15,061 bases of DNA from SVTX01 sp045577415 (GTDB taxonomy: Bacteria > Bacillota > Clostridia > Oscillospirales > CAG-272), in NCBI GenBank assembly GCA_045577415.1, contig JAZNII010000033.1:1-15061 (forward strand), written 5' to 3'. Below are positions 4,563 to 12,380 of this stretch, one piece after another (within the stretch, counting starts at the first letter, position 1; each line of letters opens with the position of its first letter). The position numbers and the translations under genes are program-made. A model generated the notes under the pieces. That model was not told where the DNA came from. It saw only the letters and a list, made by a program, of their open reading frames with translations, and searched no databases.

Positions 4563-5510
4563 TTGAAGAACAAAAAAAGAACATTAGCGGTGGCATTGGT
4601 TGCCGCTATGATAGTGGCAAGCGCGCCTGTTTTGGCGACAGGAGCTGTTGAGAACAACAGCGCTGGCTCGATTGCCGCTACGACCGAAATCGCGGAAACC
4701 GACACCGCCACAGCGGATGCGCGATTGTCAGAAAGGTCAAGAGCGATCCCTTCGGGAGCGTACAGCATCAATCTGAACGTAAACGGACGAAGCGTGCTTC
4801 AGGGCAGGGTGTTCAATCTTGGAGGAATAACCTACGTTCCCATGTTTGCTTTTGCGGATTGGCTTGGAAACTTTACATATTCCTACAATTCAGGCAAAGC
4901 AACGGCAAAAGTAGAGGGCGAGAATCTTGAGATAACCGCACACGCGGGAGATCTTTACATTATCGCCAACGACCGTTATTTTTACACCGGCAGAGAGGTT
5001 GTGGAATTTGGCGGCGAGATATACGTTCCTATTTTGCCCATGACCAAGGCGCTCAATTCCAGAGTTGAGTGGAGAGATTCGATAAACGGATTTTACGTCA
5101 GCTCGGGAGACACGAGACTGCTGAAAAATGCTTCTCAGGTGTACCGTGATGACGAGGTCTTCTGGCTTGCGAGAATAATTTCCGCTGAGGCTCAGGGAGA
5201 GCCGATGAAGGGCAAGATGGCAGTTGGCAACGTGGTACTTAATCGCGTGCGCTCGTCTGCGTATCCCAACACCATTTACAGTGTTATTTTTGACAGAAGA
5301 TACGGAACGCAGTTCTCACCCGTAGACAACGGCACAATCTACAACACGCCTACGGAAGAGAGCATTATCGCGGCAAAGATGTGTCTTGAGGGATATACTA
5401 TATCCGATAGCATACTGTATTTCGTCAATCCGAAGCTGGCGCCCAATTCTTGGGCGGCGAAGAACCGTCCCTATGCCTTCACCATAGGAAATCACGCGTT
5501 CTTTGAATAA
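4563..5510 (+). CDS. Secreted SleB/CwlJ-type cell-wall hydrolase with stalk domain, 315 aa
   Basis: Predicted to cleave peptidoglycan outside the membrane. The start is TTG 4563, eight bases after AAAGGAG. It gives a classical signal peptide (LKNKKRTLAV, then a hydrophobic core to about residue 24, likely cleaved after PVLA). A low-complexity Thr/Ala/Glu linker (about 27-60) precedes a copper-amine-oxidase N-terminal-like stalk domain (about 68-182) with its paired 'G..YVPM' and 'GEIYVPIL' strands, probably a wall anchor. The C-terminal Hydrolase_2 domain (about 195-315) has the SAEAQGEP motif, in which E209 aligns with the catalytic glutamate of SleB lytic transglycosylases, followed by AVGNVVLNR and the terminal IGNHAFF. 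In Bacillus, SleB opens the spore cortex; related proteins also work in vegetative walls, so a sporulation role is not proven. It is monocistronic, with its own promoter and a shared terminator downstream. Confidence 0.88.
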   Translation: MKNKKRTLAVALVAAMIVASAPVLATGAVENNSAGSIAATTEIAETDTATADARLSERSRAIPSGAYSINLNVNGRSVLQGRVFNLGGITYVPMFAFADWLGNFTYSYNSGKATAKVEGENLEITAHAGDLYIIANDRYFYTGREVVEFGGEIYVPILPMTKALNSRVEWRDSINGFYVSSGDTRLLKNASQVYRDDEVFWLARIISAEAQGEPMKGKMAVGNVVLNRVRSSAYPNTIYSVIFDRRYGTQFSPVDNGTIYNTPTEESIIAAKMCLEGYTISDSILYFVNPKLAPNSWAAKNRPYAFTIGNHAFFE

Positions 5511-5516
5511 GACGCA

Positions 5517-5545
5517 CAACGCCCCCACGGCTCGTGGGGGCGTTG
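5517..5545. terminator. Bidirectional terminator between hydrolase gene and ppa
   Basis: CAACGCCCCCACG (5517-5529) pairs perfectly with CGTGGGGGCGTTG (5533-5545) around a three-base loop. A T-rich tail on the plus strand and convergent flanking genes suggest it serves both directions. Confidence 0.85.
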
Positions 5546-5554
5546 TTTAAGTTA

Positions 5555-6088
5555 TTATTCAATATTCATCAGCTTTTTGTAGTCCTCGATAGCTTGACGG
5601 ATGATCTCAACCGCTTCCTTTTGGTCGAAAAGCTCTTTGACCGCGGTCTGCTTGTTTTCAAGCTGCTTGTAGACCGTGAAAAAGTGCTTTATTTCGTCGA
5701 AAACGTGGGGAGGCAGATCATGTATCGATTTGATGCTGCGATAGGTCGGGTCGGAGAAGGGGAGGGCGATTATCTTGTCGTCCTGCTTGCCGCCGTCGAT
5801 CATTCGCATAGCGCCGATGGGATAGACCTGCACAAGAGTCATAGGAACTATCGGCTCGGAGCAGAGGACCAGAACATCCAGCGGATCCCCGTCGTCAGCA
5901 TAGGTGCGTGGAATAAATCCGTAGTTTGCGGGGTAGTGAGTTGCGGTATAGAGTACGCGGTCAAGACGGAGCATGCCTGTCTCCTTGTCAAGCTCGTACT
6001 TGCAGCTACTGTCCTTTGAGATCTCAATTACCGCGGAAAAATCGGTGGGAGTAATGCTCTTTTCGGGAAAGTCGTGCCAGATGTTCAT
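5555..6088 (-). CDS. ppa: Inorganic pyrophosphatase, family I
   Basis: Hydrolyses pyrophosphate to phosphate in the cytoplasm, pulling nucleic-acid and aminoacyl-tRNA synthesis forward. The 177-residue length is normal for bacterial soluble family I enzymes. The signature DGDPLDV (66-72) supplies metal-binding aspartates; other family features are YELDK (31-35), HYPANYGFIP (51-60) and KHFFTVYK (about residues 134-141). The start ATG 6088 follows AGGAG with six bases spacing. It lies 67 bases after obgE in the same direction and is probably the last gene of the minus-strand cluster, ended by the hairpin at 5517-5545. Many Clostridia use a membrane or family II enzyme instead, so family I here is a lineage trait worth noting but not anomalous. 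Confidence 0.95.
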   Translation of the reverse strand: MNIWHDFPEKSITPTDFSAVIEISKDSSCKYELDKETGMLRLDRVLYTATHYPANYGFIPRTYADDGDPLDVLVLCSEPIVPMTLVQVYPIGAMRMIDGGKQDDKIIALPFSDPTYRSIKSIHDLPPHVFDEIKHFFTVYKQLENKQTAVKELFDQKEAVEIIRQAIEDYKKLMNIE

Positions 6089-6155
6089 ATTAATCTCCTA
6101 TATATGTTATTAGTGTTGTGTCTGAAATTTAAATTTTGATTTATCAACCGTTTAA

Positions 6156-7436
6156 TTATTTAACGTAATCAAATTCAAAATCGTAGATGGAGACGGTATC
6201 GCCGTCGTGACAGCCCTTTGCTTCAAGCGCCTTGAATACGCCGCTCTTTTCAAGCACTCTCTGGAAGAAATTGAGCGACTCATAATTGTCGAAGTTGATC
6301 TGACCCATAAGGTTGTAGAGCCACTCGCCCTCGACGATATACTTGCCGTGGTCGAAGGTAATGGTGGTCTCCTTGCCGCCCGAGGCAAACTGGTCGGTCT
6401 CGTCGTATTCGCGCTCGTAGACGGTGATCGGAGGCAGATCGCGAAGCCTTCTTGCCACCATAGCCACCATTTCATCAAGATTTTCACCGGTGTATGCCGA
6501 AATGTACATCATCTCCCAGCCGTTTTCCTTAATGAACGCCTCAAATTTGTCAATGTCAACGATCTCGCGGTCGAGGGAGTCGACCTTGTTGGCGATGATT
6601 ATCTGGGGGCGCTTTGCCAGCTCGGGACTGTATCTTTCAAGCTCTCGGTTTATCGTGATTATGTCGTCAACGGGGTCTCTGCCCTCGAATGCCGAAATAT
6701 CGACCACGTGGAGCAGAAGTCTGCAACGGTCGACGTGGCGGAGGAAAGCGTGTCCAAGACCTGCGCCGTCTGCCGCACCCTCGATAAGACCGGGAATATC
6801 AGCCGCAACGAAACCGCTCTCACCGCCCGTGGAAACTACGCCCAGGTTGGGAGAGAGGGTGGTGAAGTGATAGTCGGCGATCTTGGGCTTTGCCGAGGAA
6901 ATGACCGAAAGGATAGAGGATTTACCCACGCTGGGCATACCGATAAGTCCAACGTCGGCGAGCATTTTTAGTTCAAGCAGAACCTCTCTCTCCTCACCCT
7001 TGGTGCCGTTTTTCGCGAACATGGGGGTCTGACGGGTGGGGGTCGCAAAATGCTTGTTGCCCCAACCGCCACGACCGCCCTTGCAGCAGAGGAAGTCCGC
7101 GCCGTCGTTTTCCGACATGTCGTGGATTATCTTGCCGCTCTCGGGGTCTTTTATCAGCGTTCCGGGGGGAACCATGATGTAGACGTCATCGGCAGTTGCT
7201 CCGTGGAACTTGGAGCCTGAGCCGTCGCCGCCGTTATCTGCAACGAATTTTCTCTTGTAGCGGAATGCAAGCAGGGTGTTGGAGCCGGGATCAACGCGGA
7301 AGATGATGTTTCCACCGTTACCGCCGTCGCCGCCGTCGGGACCGCCCGCGGCTACGTATTTTTCTCTGTGGAAAGCGATAGCGCCGTTGCCGCCGTTACC
7401 TGCCTTCACGAAAATCTTGATGTTATCTATAAACAT
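6156..7436 (-). CDS. obgE: Obg-family GTPase (50S ribosome assembly)
   Basis: An essential GTPase that acts in late assembly of the large ribosomal subunit and in stress signalling. The 426 residues show the three expected parts. The glycine-rich Obg fold (1-158) has repeated GG motifs such as GGPDGGDGGNGG. The G domain has G1 GMPSVGKS (167-174), switch I YHFTTLSPN, G3 DIPG (213-216), G4 NKVD (283-286) and G5 SAYTGE (313-318). The C-terminal OCT domain (about 345-423) is present, as in low-GC Gram-positives. The start ATG 7436 follows a strong AAAGGAGG eight bases upstream. It is preceded by the two-TM gene and followed by ppa on the same strand. All catalytic motifs are intact. Confidence 0.96.
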   Translation of the reverse strand: MFIDNIKIFVKAGNGGNGAIAFHREKYVAAGGPDGGDGGNGGNIIFRVDPGSNTLLAFRYKRKFVADNGGDGSGSKFHGATADDVYIMVPPGTLIKDPESGKIIHDMSENDGADFLCCKGGRGGWGNKHFATPTRQTPMFAKNGTKGEEREVLLELKMLADVGLIGMPSVGKSSILSVISSAKPKIADYHFTTLSPNLGVVSTGGESGFVAADIPGLIEGAADGAGLGHAFLRHVDRCRLLLHVVDISAFEGRDPVDDIITINRELERYSPELAKRPQIIIANKVDSLDREIVDIDKFEAFIKENGWEMMYISAYTGENLDEMVAMVARRLRDLPPITVYEREYDETDQFASGGKETTITFDHGKYIVEGEWLYNLMGQINFDNYESLNFFQRVLEKSGVFKALEAKGCHDGDTVSIYDFEFDYVK

Positions 7437-7461
7437 TGAGTATTCCTCCTTTCAAGGGGGA

Positions 7462-8160
7462 TCAACCAAATTTTTTGATGTTCTTTACTGTAAATTCAAG
7501 CATTTTATCTTCTAAATACTGCTTTTTTGAGAGAATGAAGCTTTTGAACTCGTCCACATTTTTCTTGCCCTCGGAAAAGTCGAGAATGTAGGTCTTGATC
7601 TTAAGTCCAAGCTCGTAGTCACCGTTCTGGGAGAGATATTTGTAGAATATCTCGGCGCATTCCTGTCCGAAAGAAAGGAATATCTCGGGATCTGCTCCGT
7701 TTTCGTCGCCCAGTTCGCAAAGCAGCTCGTAGCAAAAGAGGGTCTTGAAGTGGTCGGGTATTCGCTGACGCTCGTCGAAAAGGTCTCCGACGTAGAGCTT
7801 GCCGCGGTGCTTGAAGGATGCCATAAACGCCGCAAGCTTTTCTCTGACGAGAGGGACGGTCAGCTCGCATAGCGCCATATCCTGCTTTTTCTTTTTGTTG
7901 TAGAGGAAAAAGTTGTGACGTGGACGGCTCTCGGACGCGCCCACTGCGGCGATTATCATCAAAAACACGCCAACAGCGCCCACAAGGCAGGAGAAGGCGA
8001 TAACGGCAACCTTGACAACCTCGTGGTCTATTTTTGCGACCGCAAAGCAGACACCAATGACCGCCGCGGCGATAAGAATCGCGCCGAAATTCGAGATCCG
8101 CCGAGACATCGTTTCAAGAAAGTCTTTTGGAATATCGTCTAAATTGTTGTTTTGGTTCAA
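7462..8160 (-). CDS. Hypothetical membrane protein with two TM helices, 232 aa
   Basis: I do not recognise a family. The start is TTG 8160 after GAGGTG, 14 bases behind the der stop; an in-frame ATG at codon 18 is an alternative. Two membrane helices lie at about 26-43 and 50-74, joined by a very short loop (KIDHE). They are followed by a Lys/Arg-rich turn (YNKKKKQ) and a soluble, mostly helical C-terminal domain of about 140 residues with acidic and aromatic content. With a charged N-terminus, the large domain is probably cytoplasmic. It sits tightly between der and obgE, so it is probably cotranscribed with two ribosome-assembly GTPases. This hints at, but does not show, a shared role. Composition matches its core neighbours. 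Confidence 0.75.
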   Translation of the reverse strand: MNQNNNLDDIPKDFLETMSRRISNFGAILIAAAVIGVCFAVAKIDHEVVKVAVIAFSCLVGAVGVFLMIIAAVGASESRPRHNFFLYNKKKKQDMALCELTVPLVREKLAAFMASFKHRGKLYVGDLFDERQRIPDHFKTLFCYELLCELGDENGADPEIFLSFGQECAEIFYKYLSQNGDYELGLKIKTYILDFSEGKKNVDEFKSFILSKKQYLEDKMLEFTVKNIKKFG

Positions 8161-8174
8161 TTTTTACACCTCGA

Positions 8175-9509
8175 TTATTTGTCGTTGTCGTCGCCTCTCT
8201 CGCGGATTATCAGATTGATGGGAGTTCCCGTAAAGCCGAAGGTCTCGCGCAGACAGTTTTCAATGTATCTCTGATAAGAGAAATGGAAAAGCTCGGCGTT
8301 ATTGCAGAAGATGACGAAGGTGGGGGGAGCTACGCTGATCTGGGTCATGTAGTAGATCTTCAGTCTCTTGCCCTTGTCTGTGGGAGGCTGAGTTCTCATG
8401 GTCGCCTCGCCGAGGACGTCGTTGAGCATACCCGTGGATATACGCATGGTGGACTGATTGTGAACGTAGTTTACGCGCTCAAAAATGTTGTCCACCCTCT
8501 GTCCCGTCTTTGCCGAGACGAAGATGATGGGAGCGTAGGGCATATATGCCAGATGCTCGCGGATCTTTTGGGTAAACTCGTTGACGGTAGAGTTGTCTTT
8601 TTCGATAGAATCCCATTTGTTGACCACGATGATCGAAGCCTTGCCCGAATCGTGGGCGATACCCGCGATCTTTTCGTCCTGCTCGGTGATACCGACCGAC
8701 GCGTCGATCATAATAAGACAAACGTCAGCTCTCTCGACCGCCATGTGGGCGCGGAGAACGCTGTATTTTTCGATGTTGTCGTTGATCTTTGACTGACGGC
8801 GGATGCCCGCGGTGTCGATGAGGGTGTATTTGCCGTGTTCGTTTTCAAGAGGTGAGTCAACAGCGTCTCGCGTAGTTCCCGCGATGTCCGAGACTATAAG
8901 CCTCTGCTGACCGAGCATTTTGTTGATTATCGACGATTTTCCCGCGTTGGGCTTACCGATAACGGCGACCTTGATAGAGTCGTCCTCGACCTCGGTGTAG
9001 TCCCACTCGCCGAGAGCATCTACGCAGGCATCAAGCAGGTCTCCCGTTCCCGAGCCGTGGACGGATGAGACGGCGATAGGCTCGCAGTCAAAGCCAAGCT
9101 CGTAAAATTCGTAAAACTCGTAGGGAAGATGACCTACGCTGTCGCATTTGTTGATGCAGGGAACGATAGGCTTGCCGCTCTTTTTCAGCATAATTGCTAT
9201 GTCGCGGTCGTTTGCCGTAAGACCGGTCCTCACATCGCACATAAATACGATAACGTCTGCGTCCTCAACGGCGACCTGCGCCTGAAACTTCATCTGCGAG
9301 AGAATTATATCGTCGCTTTTGGGTTCAATTCCTCCCGTGTCGATGACTATAAACTGCTTGCCGCACCATTCGGTCTCGCCGTAGATTCGGTCTCTCGTTA
9401 CGCCGGGAACGTCCTCAACGATAGAGCGACGCTCGCCGATAAGTTTATTAAAAAGTGTACTTTTACCAACGTTGGGGCGACCAACTATCGCAATTATTGG
9501 CTTTGACAT
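8175..9509 (-). CDS. der: Der (EngA), double-domain ribosome assembly GTPase
   Basis: An essential GTPase with two tandem G domains that binds the 50S precursor. Domain 1 has GRPNVGKS (10-17), DTGG (57-60) and NKCD (120-123); domain 2 has GKPNAGKS (185-192), DTAG (232-235) and NKWD (297-300). The C-terminal KH-like domain (about 355-438) carries RLKIYYMTQ and ends with NLIIRERG. The 444-residue length is typical. The start ATG 9509 follows AAAGGA about ten bases upstream. It lies 81 bases after the radical-SAM gene and 14 bases before the two-TM gene, all on the same strand. All GTP-binding motifs are intact. Confidence 0.96.
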   Translation of the reverse strand: MSKPIIAIVGRPNVGKSTLFNKLIGERRSIVEDVPGVTRDRIYGETEWCGKQFIVIDTGGIEPKSDDIILSQMKFQAQVAVEDADVIVFMCDVRTGLTANDRDIAIMLKKSGKPIVPCINKCDSVGHLPYEFYEFYELGFDCEPIAVSSVHGSGTGDLLDACVDALGEWDYTEVEDDSIKVAVIGKPNAGKSSIINKMLGQQRLIVSDIAGTTRDAVDSPLENEHGKYTLIDTAGIRRQSKINDNIEKYSVLRAHMAVERADVCLIMIDASVGITEQDEKIAGIAHDSGKASIIVVNKWDSIEKDNSTVNEFTQKIREHLAYMPYAPIIFVSAKTGQRVDNIFERVNYVHNQSTMRISTGMLNDVLGEATMRTQPPTDKGKRLKIYYMTQISVAPPTFVIFCNNAELFHFSYQRYIENCLRETFGFTGTPINLIIRERGDDNDK

Positions 9510-9590
9510 TTAATATCAGTCCTTTCTTCTTGTCGATTTATCTTGAGTCTGCCGCGGGAGAAGGGAGACGGAGCAGACGGTGATAGCGTT

Positions 9591-10913
9591 TTAAACATTA
9601 TGCTCCACGCCGAGCATATCGCATATAAATCCCTCGCCGCTGTTTCGCGAGGGGAGAGCAACAACTCCAAGCTTTAGCGAGAGTTCCTCGGGGGTCATAT
9701 CGTCGAGGAAAAGGTCGCCGCCTGAGCGGAGAGCGTTTTCGGGGAAGAAAAGGCAGTCGCCGAGATCCTTGCCCTCAAGCTGCTCGGAAATGTCCTTGCC
9801 GGTAAGCAGGCCCGAGACGGTAATAGTTTCGCCGAAAAAGTTGTTGATTATCTTGTAAACGTCGATCTGCAAGCCTTCGATTCGAGCTTCAAGTTCTATA
9901 GCCATCGCCTTTATAGTGTCGAAGGCGGCAACGCCGGTTGCGACAGATACATGGCGGGGCGAACTGTAATTTTCGAGATATTCGTCGAGATAGTTAAGCT
10001 CGTCGCGAAATTCGGTTATAAGTGAGGTTATCATTCCGACGCCGTTCTCGATCTGAGGGTAGCCCTCGTAATAATTCTCGTCGGGAAGCTCACGCTCGGC
10101 TTTCAGATAGAATTCATCGGAGCAGAAGAACATTCGGCTGCCGTTTTTCTCCTCAAAGGCCTTTGCGAAGCGGTCGACCTGATCTATGACCGCCGCCGCT
10201 TCTTCTTTTGTAAATCCCTCAAGAGGATAAAGCTTTTCGCGGAATTTAGTAAGTCCTGCGGGGACTATCGAAACGCTCTGCATAGCGGGGAAAAGCCCTG
10301 AAAGATCACGCATAGAGCGGTCAAGCTCATTTCCGTCGTTAAGTCCTTTGCAAAGCACGATCTGTCCGCAAAGAGAGATACCCTCATCGGCGAGCCGCTT
10401 CATGTAAGAGAGAACCTCGCCCGCCCGCTTGTTGTGCATCATTCTGACGCGCAGGTCGGGATTGGTGGTATGCACCGAAATGTTTACGGGAGAGATGTGC
10501 ATTTCGATTATTCTGTCGATGTCCTTGTCGTGAAGATTGGTCAGGGTGATGTAGTTTCCGTGCAGAAATGAGAGACGGGAGTCGTCGTCCTTGAAATAAA
10601 GAGTTTTCCTCATACCCTTCGGCAGCTGATCGATAAAGCAGAATACGCACTTGTTTTCGCAGGAGTGCTTTTTGTCCATAAGGGGAGTTTCAAAGTCCAG
10701 ACCTATGTCGTCGTAGGTCTGCTTTTTTATCGTGACCTCAAATTCCTCGACTTCGCGCGAAAGCTTCAGCAAAATGCTCTTTTCCGCCAAGAAAAAGCGA
10801 TAATCAAGCACGTCGCAGATCTCGCGGCCGTTAATCGATATTAAATTGTCGCCCGCTTTTATTCCCGCCACATCGGCGCGGCTGTGCTTGTCCACCGAAA
10901 CTATCCTGACCAT
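9591..10913 (-). CDS. Radical-SAM DUF512 protein with PDZ-like N-terminus
   Basis: A member of the TIGR03279-type family of putative radical-SAM enzymes; its substrate is unknown. The 440 residues read in order as a PDZ-like segment (about 1-60, with VDKHSRADVAGIKAGDNLISING), a radical-SAM core with C85xxxC89xxC92 (CENKCVFC) for a 4Fe-4S cluster (about 80-260), and the DUF512 domain (about 265-430) with VATGVAAF. The start ATG 10913 follows GAGGT, and the promoter at 10956-10984 is directly upstream, making it the first gene of the der-obgE-ppa cluster. In Firmicutes this gene is commonly next to der. A link to translation or ribosome maturation is inferred only from context. Confidence 0.88.
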   Translation of the reverse strand: MVRIVSVDKHSRADVAGIKAGDNLISINGREICDVLDYRFFLAEKSILLKLSREVEEFEVTIKKQTYDDIGLDFETPLMDKKHSCENKCVFCFIDQLPKGMRKTLYFKDDDSRLSFLHGNYITLTNLHDKDIDRIIEMHISPVNISVHTTNPDLRVRMMHNKRAGEVLSYMKRLADEGISLCGQIVLCKGLNDGNELDRSMRDLSGLFPAMQSVSIVPAGLTKFREKLYPLEGFTKEEAAAVIDQVDRFAKAFEEKNGSRMFFCSDEFYLKAERELPDENYYEGYPQIENGVGMITSLITEFRDELNYLDEYLENYSSPRHVSVATGVAAFDTIKAMAIELEARIEGLQIDVYKIINNFFGETITVSGLLTGKDISEQLEGKDLGDCLFFPENALRSGGDLFLDDMTPEELSLKLGVVALPSRNSGEGFICDMLGVEHNV

Positions 10914-10955
10914 ATTATTTACCTCAATGCAACTTTACATTATAATCCAAAATAC

Positions 10956-10984
10956 ATTATACCACAAAGGCGTATCATTTGCAA
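10956..10984 (-). promoter_or_regulatory. Sigma-A promoter of the DUF512-der-obgE-ppa cluster
   Basis: On the minus strand TTGCAA (10984-10979), a 17-bp spacer and TATAAT (10961-10956) give a leader of about 36 bases before the first start codon. A second TATAAT lies at 10944-10939 without an obvious -35. Confidence 0.8.
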
Positions 10985-11042
10985 GGGCTTTTTGCCATTT
11001 TGGAGAAAGTGATATAAATTAAATTATTTTTTAAAAAATCTA

Positions 11043-11071
11043 TTGTAAAACTTGGCGATATATGTTATAAT
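11043..11071 (+). promoter_or_regulatory. Sigma-A promoter of the exonuclease-thiI-aspS cluster
   Basis: TTGTAA (11043-11048), a 17-bp spacer and TATAAT (11066-11071) predict a start near 11078. The next start codon is about 200 bases downstream, so a long untranslated leader is expected. Confidence 0.78.
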
Positions 11072-11083
11072 TAACCGATTATG

Positions 11084-11147
11084 CGAAAGTTTAAGCGTCT
11101 TGACGGCGGCTCGCCAAGCGTCGGGAGCCGATAGGTCACAGCTTTCG
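11084..11147 (+). other. Nested hairpin in the leader upstream of the exonuclease gene
   Basis: Three coaxial pairings are visible: CGAAAG (11084-11089) with CTTTCG (11142-11147), TGAC (11101-11104) with GTCA (11135-11138), and CGGCTC (11107-11112) with GAGCCG (11125-11130). The hairpin begins just after the predicted transcription start. No terminator follows and I do not recognise a riboswitch or T-box class. The remaining leader (11148-11264) shows no gene. Confidence 0.45.
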
Positions 11148-11276
11148 TTCACCATACTGTTTGAATTTTGAATTATATATATCCGCTTTGCAATAAGATG
11201 TTTATGCGTGGGTCCGAGCTGATTTGAGCGTCCGATCTGCGCCAAGTCTCTGCGTGCGGAAGATTTGGAGGAAGAA

Positions 11277-12380
11277 TTGAGCAACACTATGAAGCTCCGC
11301 TCGGGCGCGACCATCAGACAGGTCAGCCGCGAGGAGGCGGACAAGAAGAACTATCTCACGCGAGGGGTGCTGACCCAGATGCACCTTATGCCAAACGGCG
11401 ACCCTGCCGCTTACGATATGGCAGAGGACGGAAGCATCATCTACTATTTCGACCCCGCAAGAGTTACCGAGGCTCCCCCCGAGCAGTGGTATTATCCCAG
11501 AAGCCGCAAGGAGAACAAGACCCTTGAGAGCGGTACTGTCATTGAGAGAATGAGCATAAAAAGAGCGGCATCCTGCGGTTACTATACCCGTGAGAGACTG
11601 TCGCAGATGCACTACGACGTAATTGAAGAGCCTGTTGCCTTTACAGTTAAGGGTGACGGCGACACTCTCTATTTCTACGACAAGAAGACCGCGCTTCGTC
11701 TGCCCCTTAACTGCGTAAAGTGCGGAAGGGACGTGCGCTATAAAAAGAAGCTCTGCCGCGCCTGCTACGAGGAGGATCTTGCTATCCGCCGCGAGGAGGG
11801 AGACGTTCACAGAAACGCATATTACGGAATGGATCGCAAGAAGGTTCTCTTTTTCGACCTTGAATTGACAGGCGTTTACGATCACGACGAGATAATCTCG
11901 ATTTCCATCTGCGACGGAGAGGGAAGTATCATTATGGATACCCTCGTTAAGCCTGCCCACAAGAAAAAGTGGAAGAACACCGAAAAGATCCACGGAATTA
12001 CACCCGAAATGGTGGCGGACGCACCCCTGCTTGACGAGCTTATCCCCGAAATAAAGAATATTTTTGCGGAGTGCGACAATCTTATCGCATACGGCGTTTC
12101 CACCGATTACAGTCACATCAAATACATCTACGAGACCGACCGAGAGAGAGAATGGTTGCACGGAAAGACCCGTTGCTGCGCTAACGAATTTGTTCGCTAC
12201 GCTCACGAGCATCAGCCCGACCTTCAGCATATGTCCCTGACCGACGCTATGGCGCTCTTTGAGGTTGAGTGGGATGGCGTGGCGCACACCTCCATCGCCG
12301 ACACTATCGGTTGTATGAAGGTCTGGGAGAAGCTGTTCCCCCATTATTATGAGACGGAAGTCGAGGAAGACGGACGATGA
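11277..12380 (+). CDS. DEDDh 3'-5' exonuclease with duplicated N-terminal module and zinc ribbon, 367 aa
   Basis: The C-terminal half (about 188-355) is a DnaQ-type exonuclease. FDLELTG supplies D194 and E196, followed by HGITPEMV, D277 in AYGVSTDYSH, and H337 and D342 in HTSIADT. This is the complete DEDDh set for two-metal 3'-5' cleavage of DNA or RNA. Before it lies a probable zinc ribbon with C146xxC149 and C160xxC163. The N-terminal part has two similar modules of about 40 residues, from YLTRGVLTQMHLMP (27-40) to YYFD (56-59), and from YYTRERLSQMHYD (102-114) to YFYD (132-135). I chose TTG 11277, five bases after GGAGG; a TTG at 11265 would overlap that site. Its ATGA overlaps the thiI start, so the two are coupled. 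Substrate unknown; tRNA or other RNA processing would fit the neighbours but is inference. Confidence 0.85.
   Translation: MSNTMKLRSGATIRQVSREEADKKNYLTRGVLTQMHLMPNGDPAAYDMAEDGSIIYYFDPARVTEAPPEQWYYPRSRKENKTLESGTVIERMSIKRAASCGYYTRERLSQMHYDVIEEPVAFTVKGDGDTLYFYDKKTALRLPLNCVKCGRDVRYKKKLCRACYEEDLAIRREEGDVHRNAYYGMDRKKVLFFDLELTGVYDHDEIISISICDGEGSIIMDTLVKPAHKKKWKNTEKIHGITPEMVADAPLLDELIPEIKNIFAECDNLIAYGVSTDYSHIKYIYETDREREWLHGKTRCCANEFVRYAHEHQPDLQHMSLTDAMALFEVEWDGVAHTSIADTIGCMKVWEKLFPHYYETEVEEDGR

Noticed and set aside
6207..6971. 254-residue plus-strand open frame
   Set aside because: Antisense shadow of obgE.
11078..11276. T-box leader controlling aspS
   Set aside because: No T-box bulge sequence (TGGNACCGCG) and no terminator/antiterminator pair; aspS is three genes further downstream.
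11202..12344. 380-residue minus-strand open frame
   Set aside because: Antisense shadow of the exonuclease gene, whose DEDDh motifs are complete on the plus strand.
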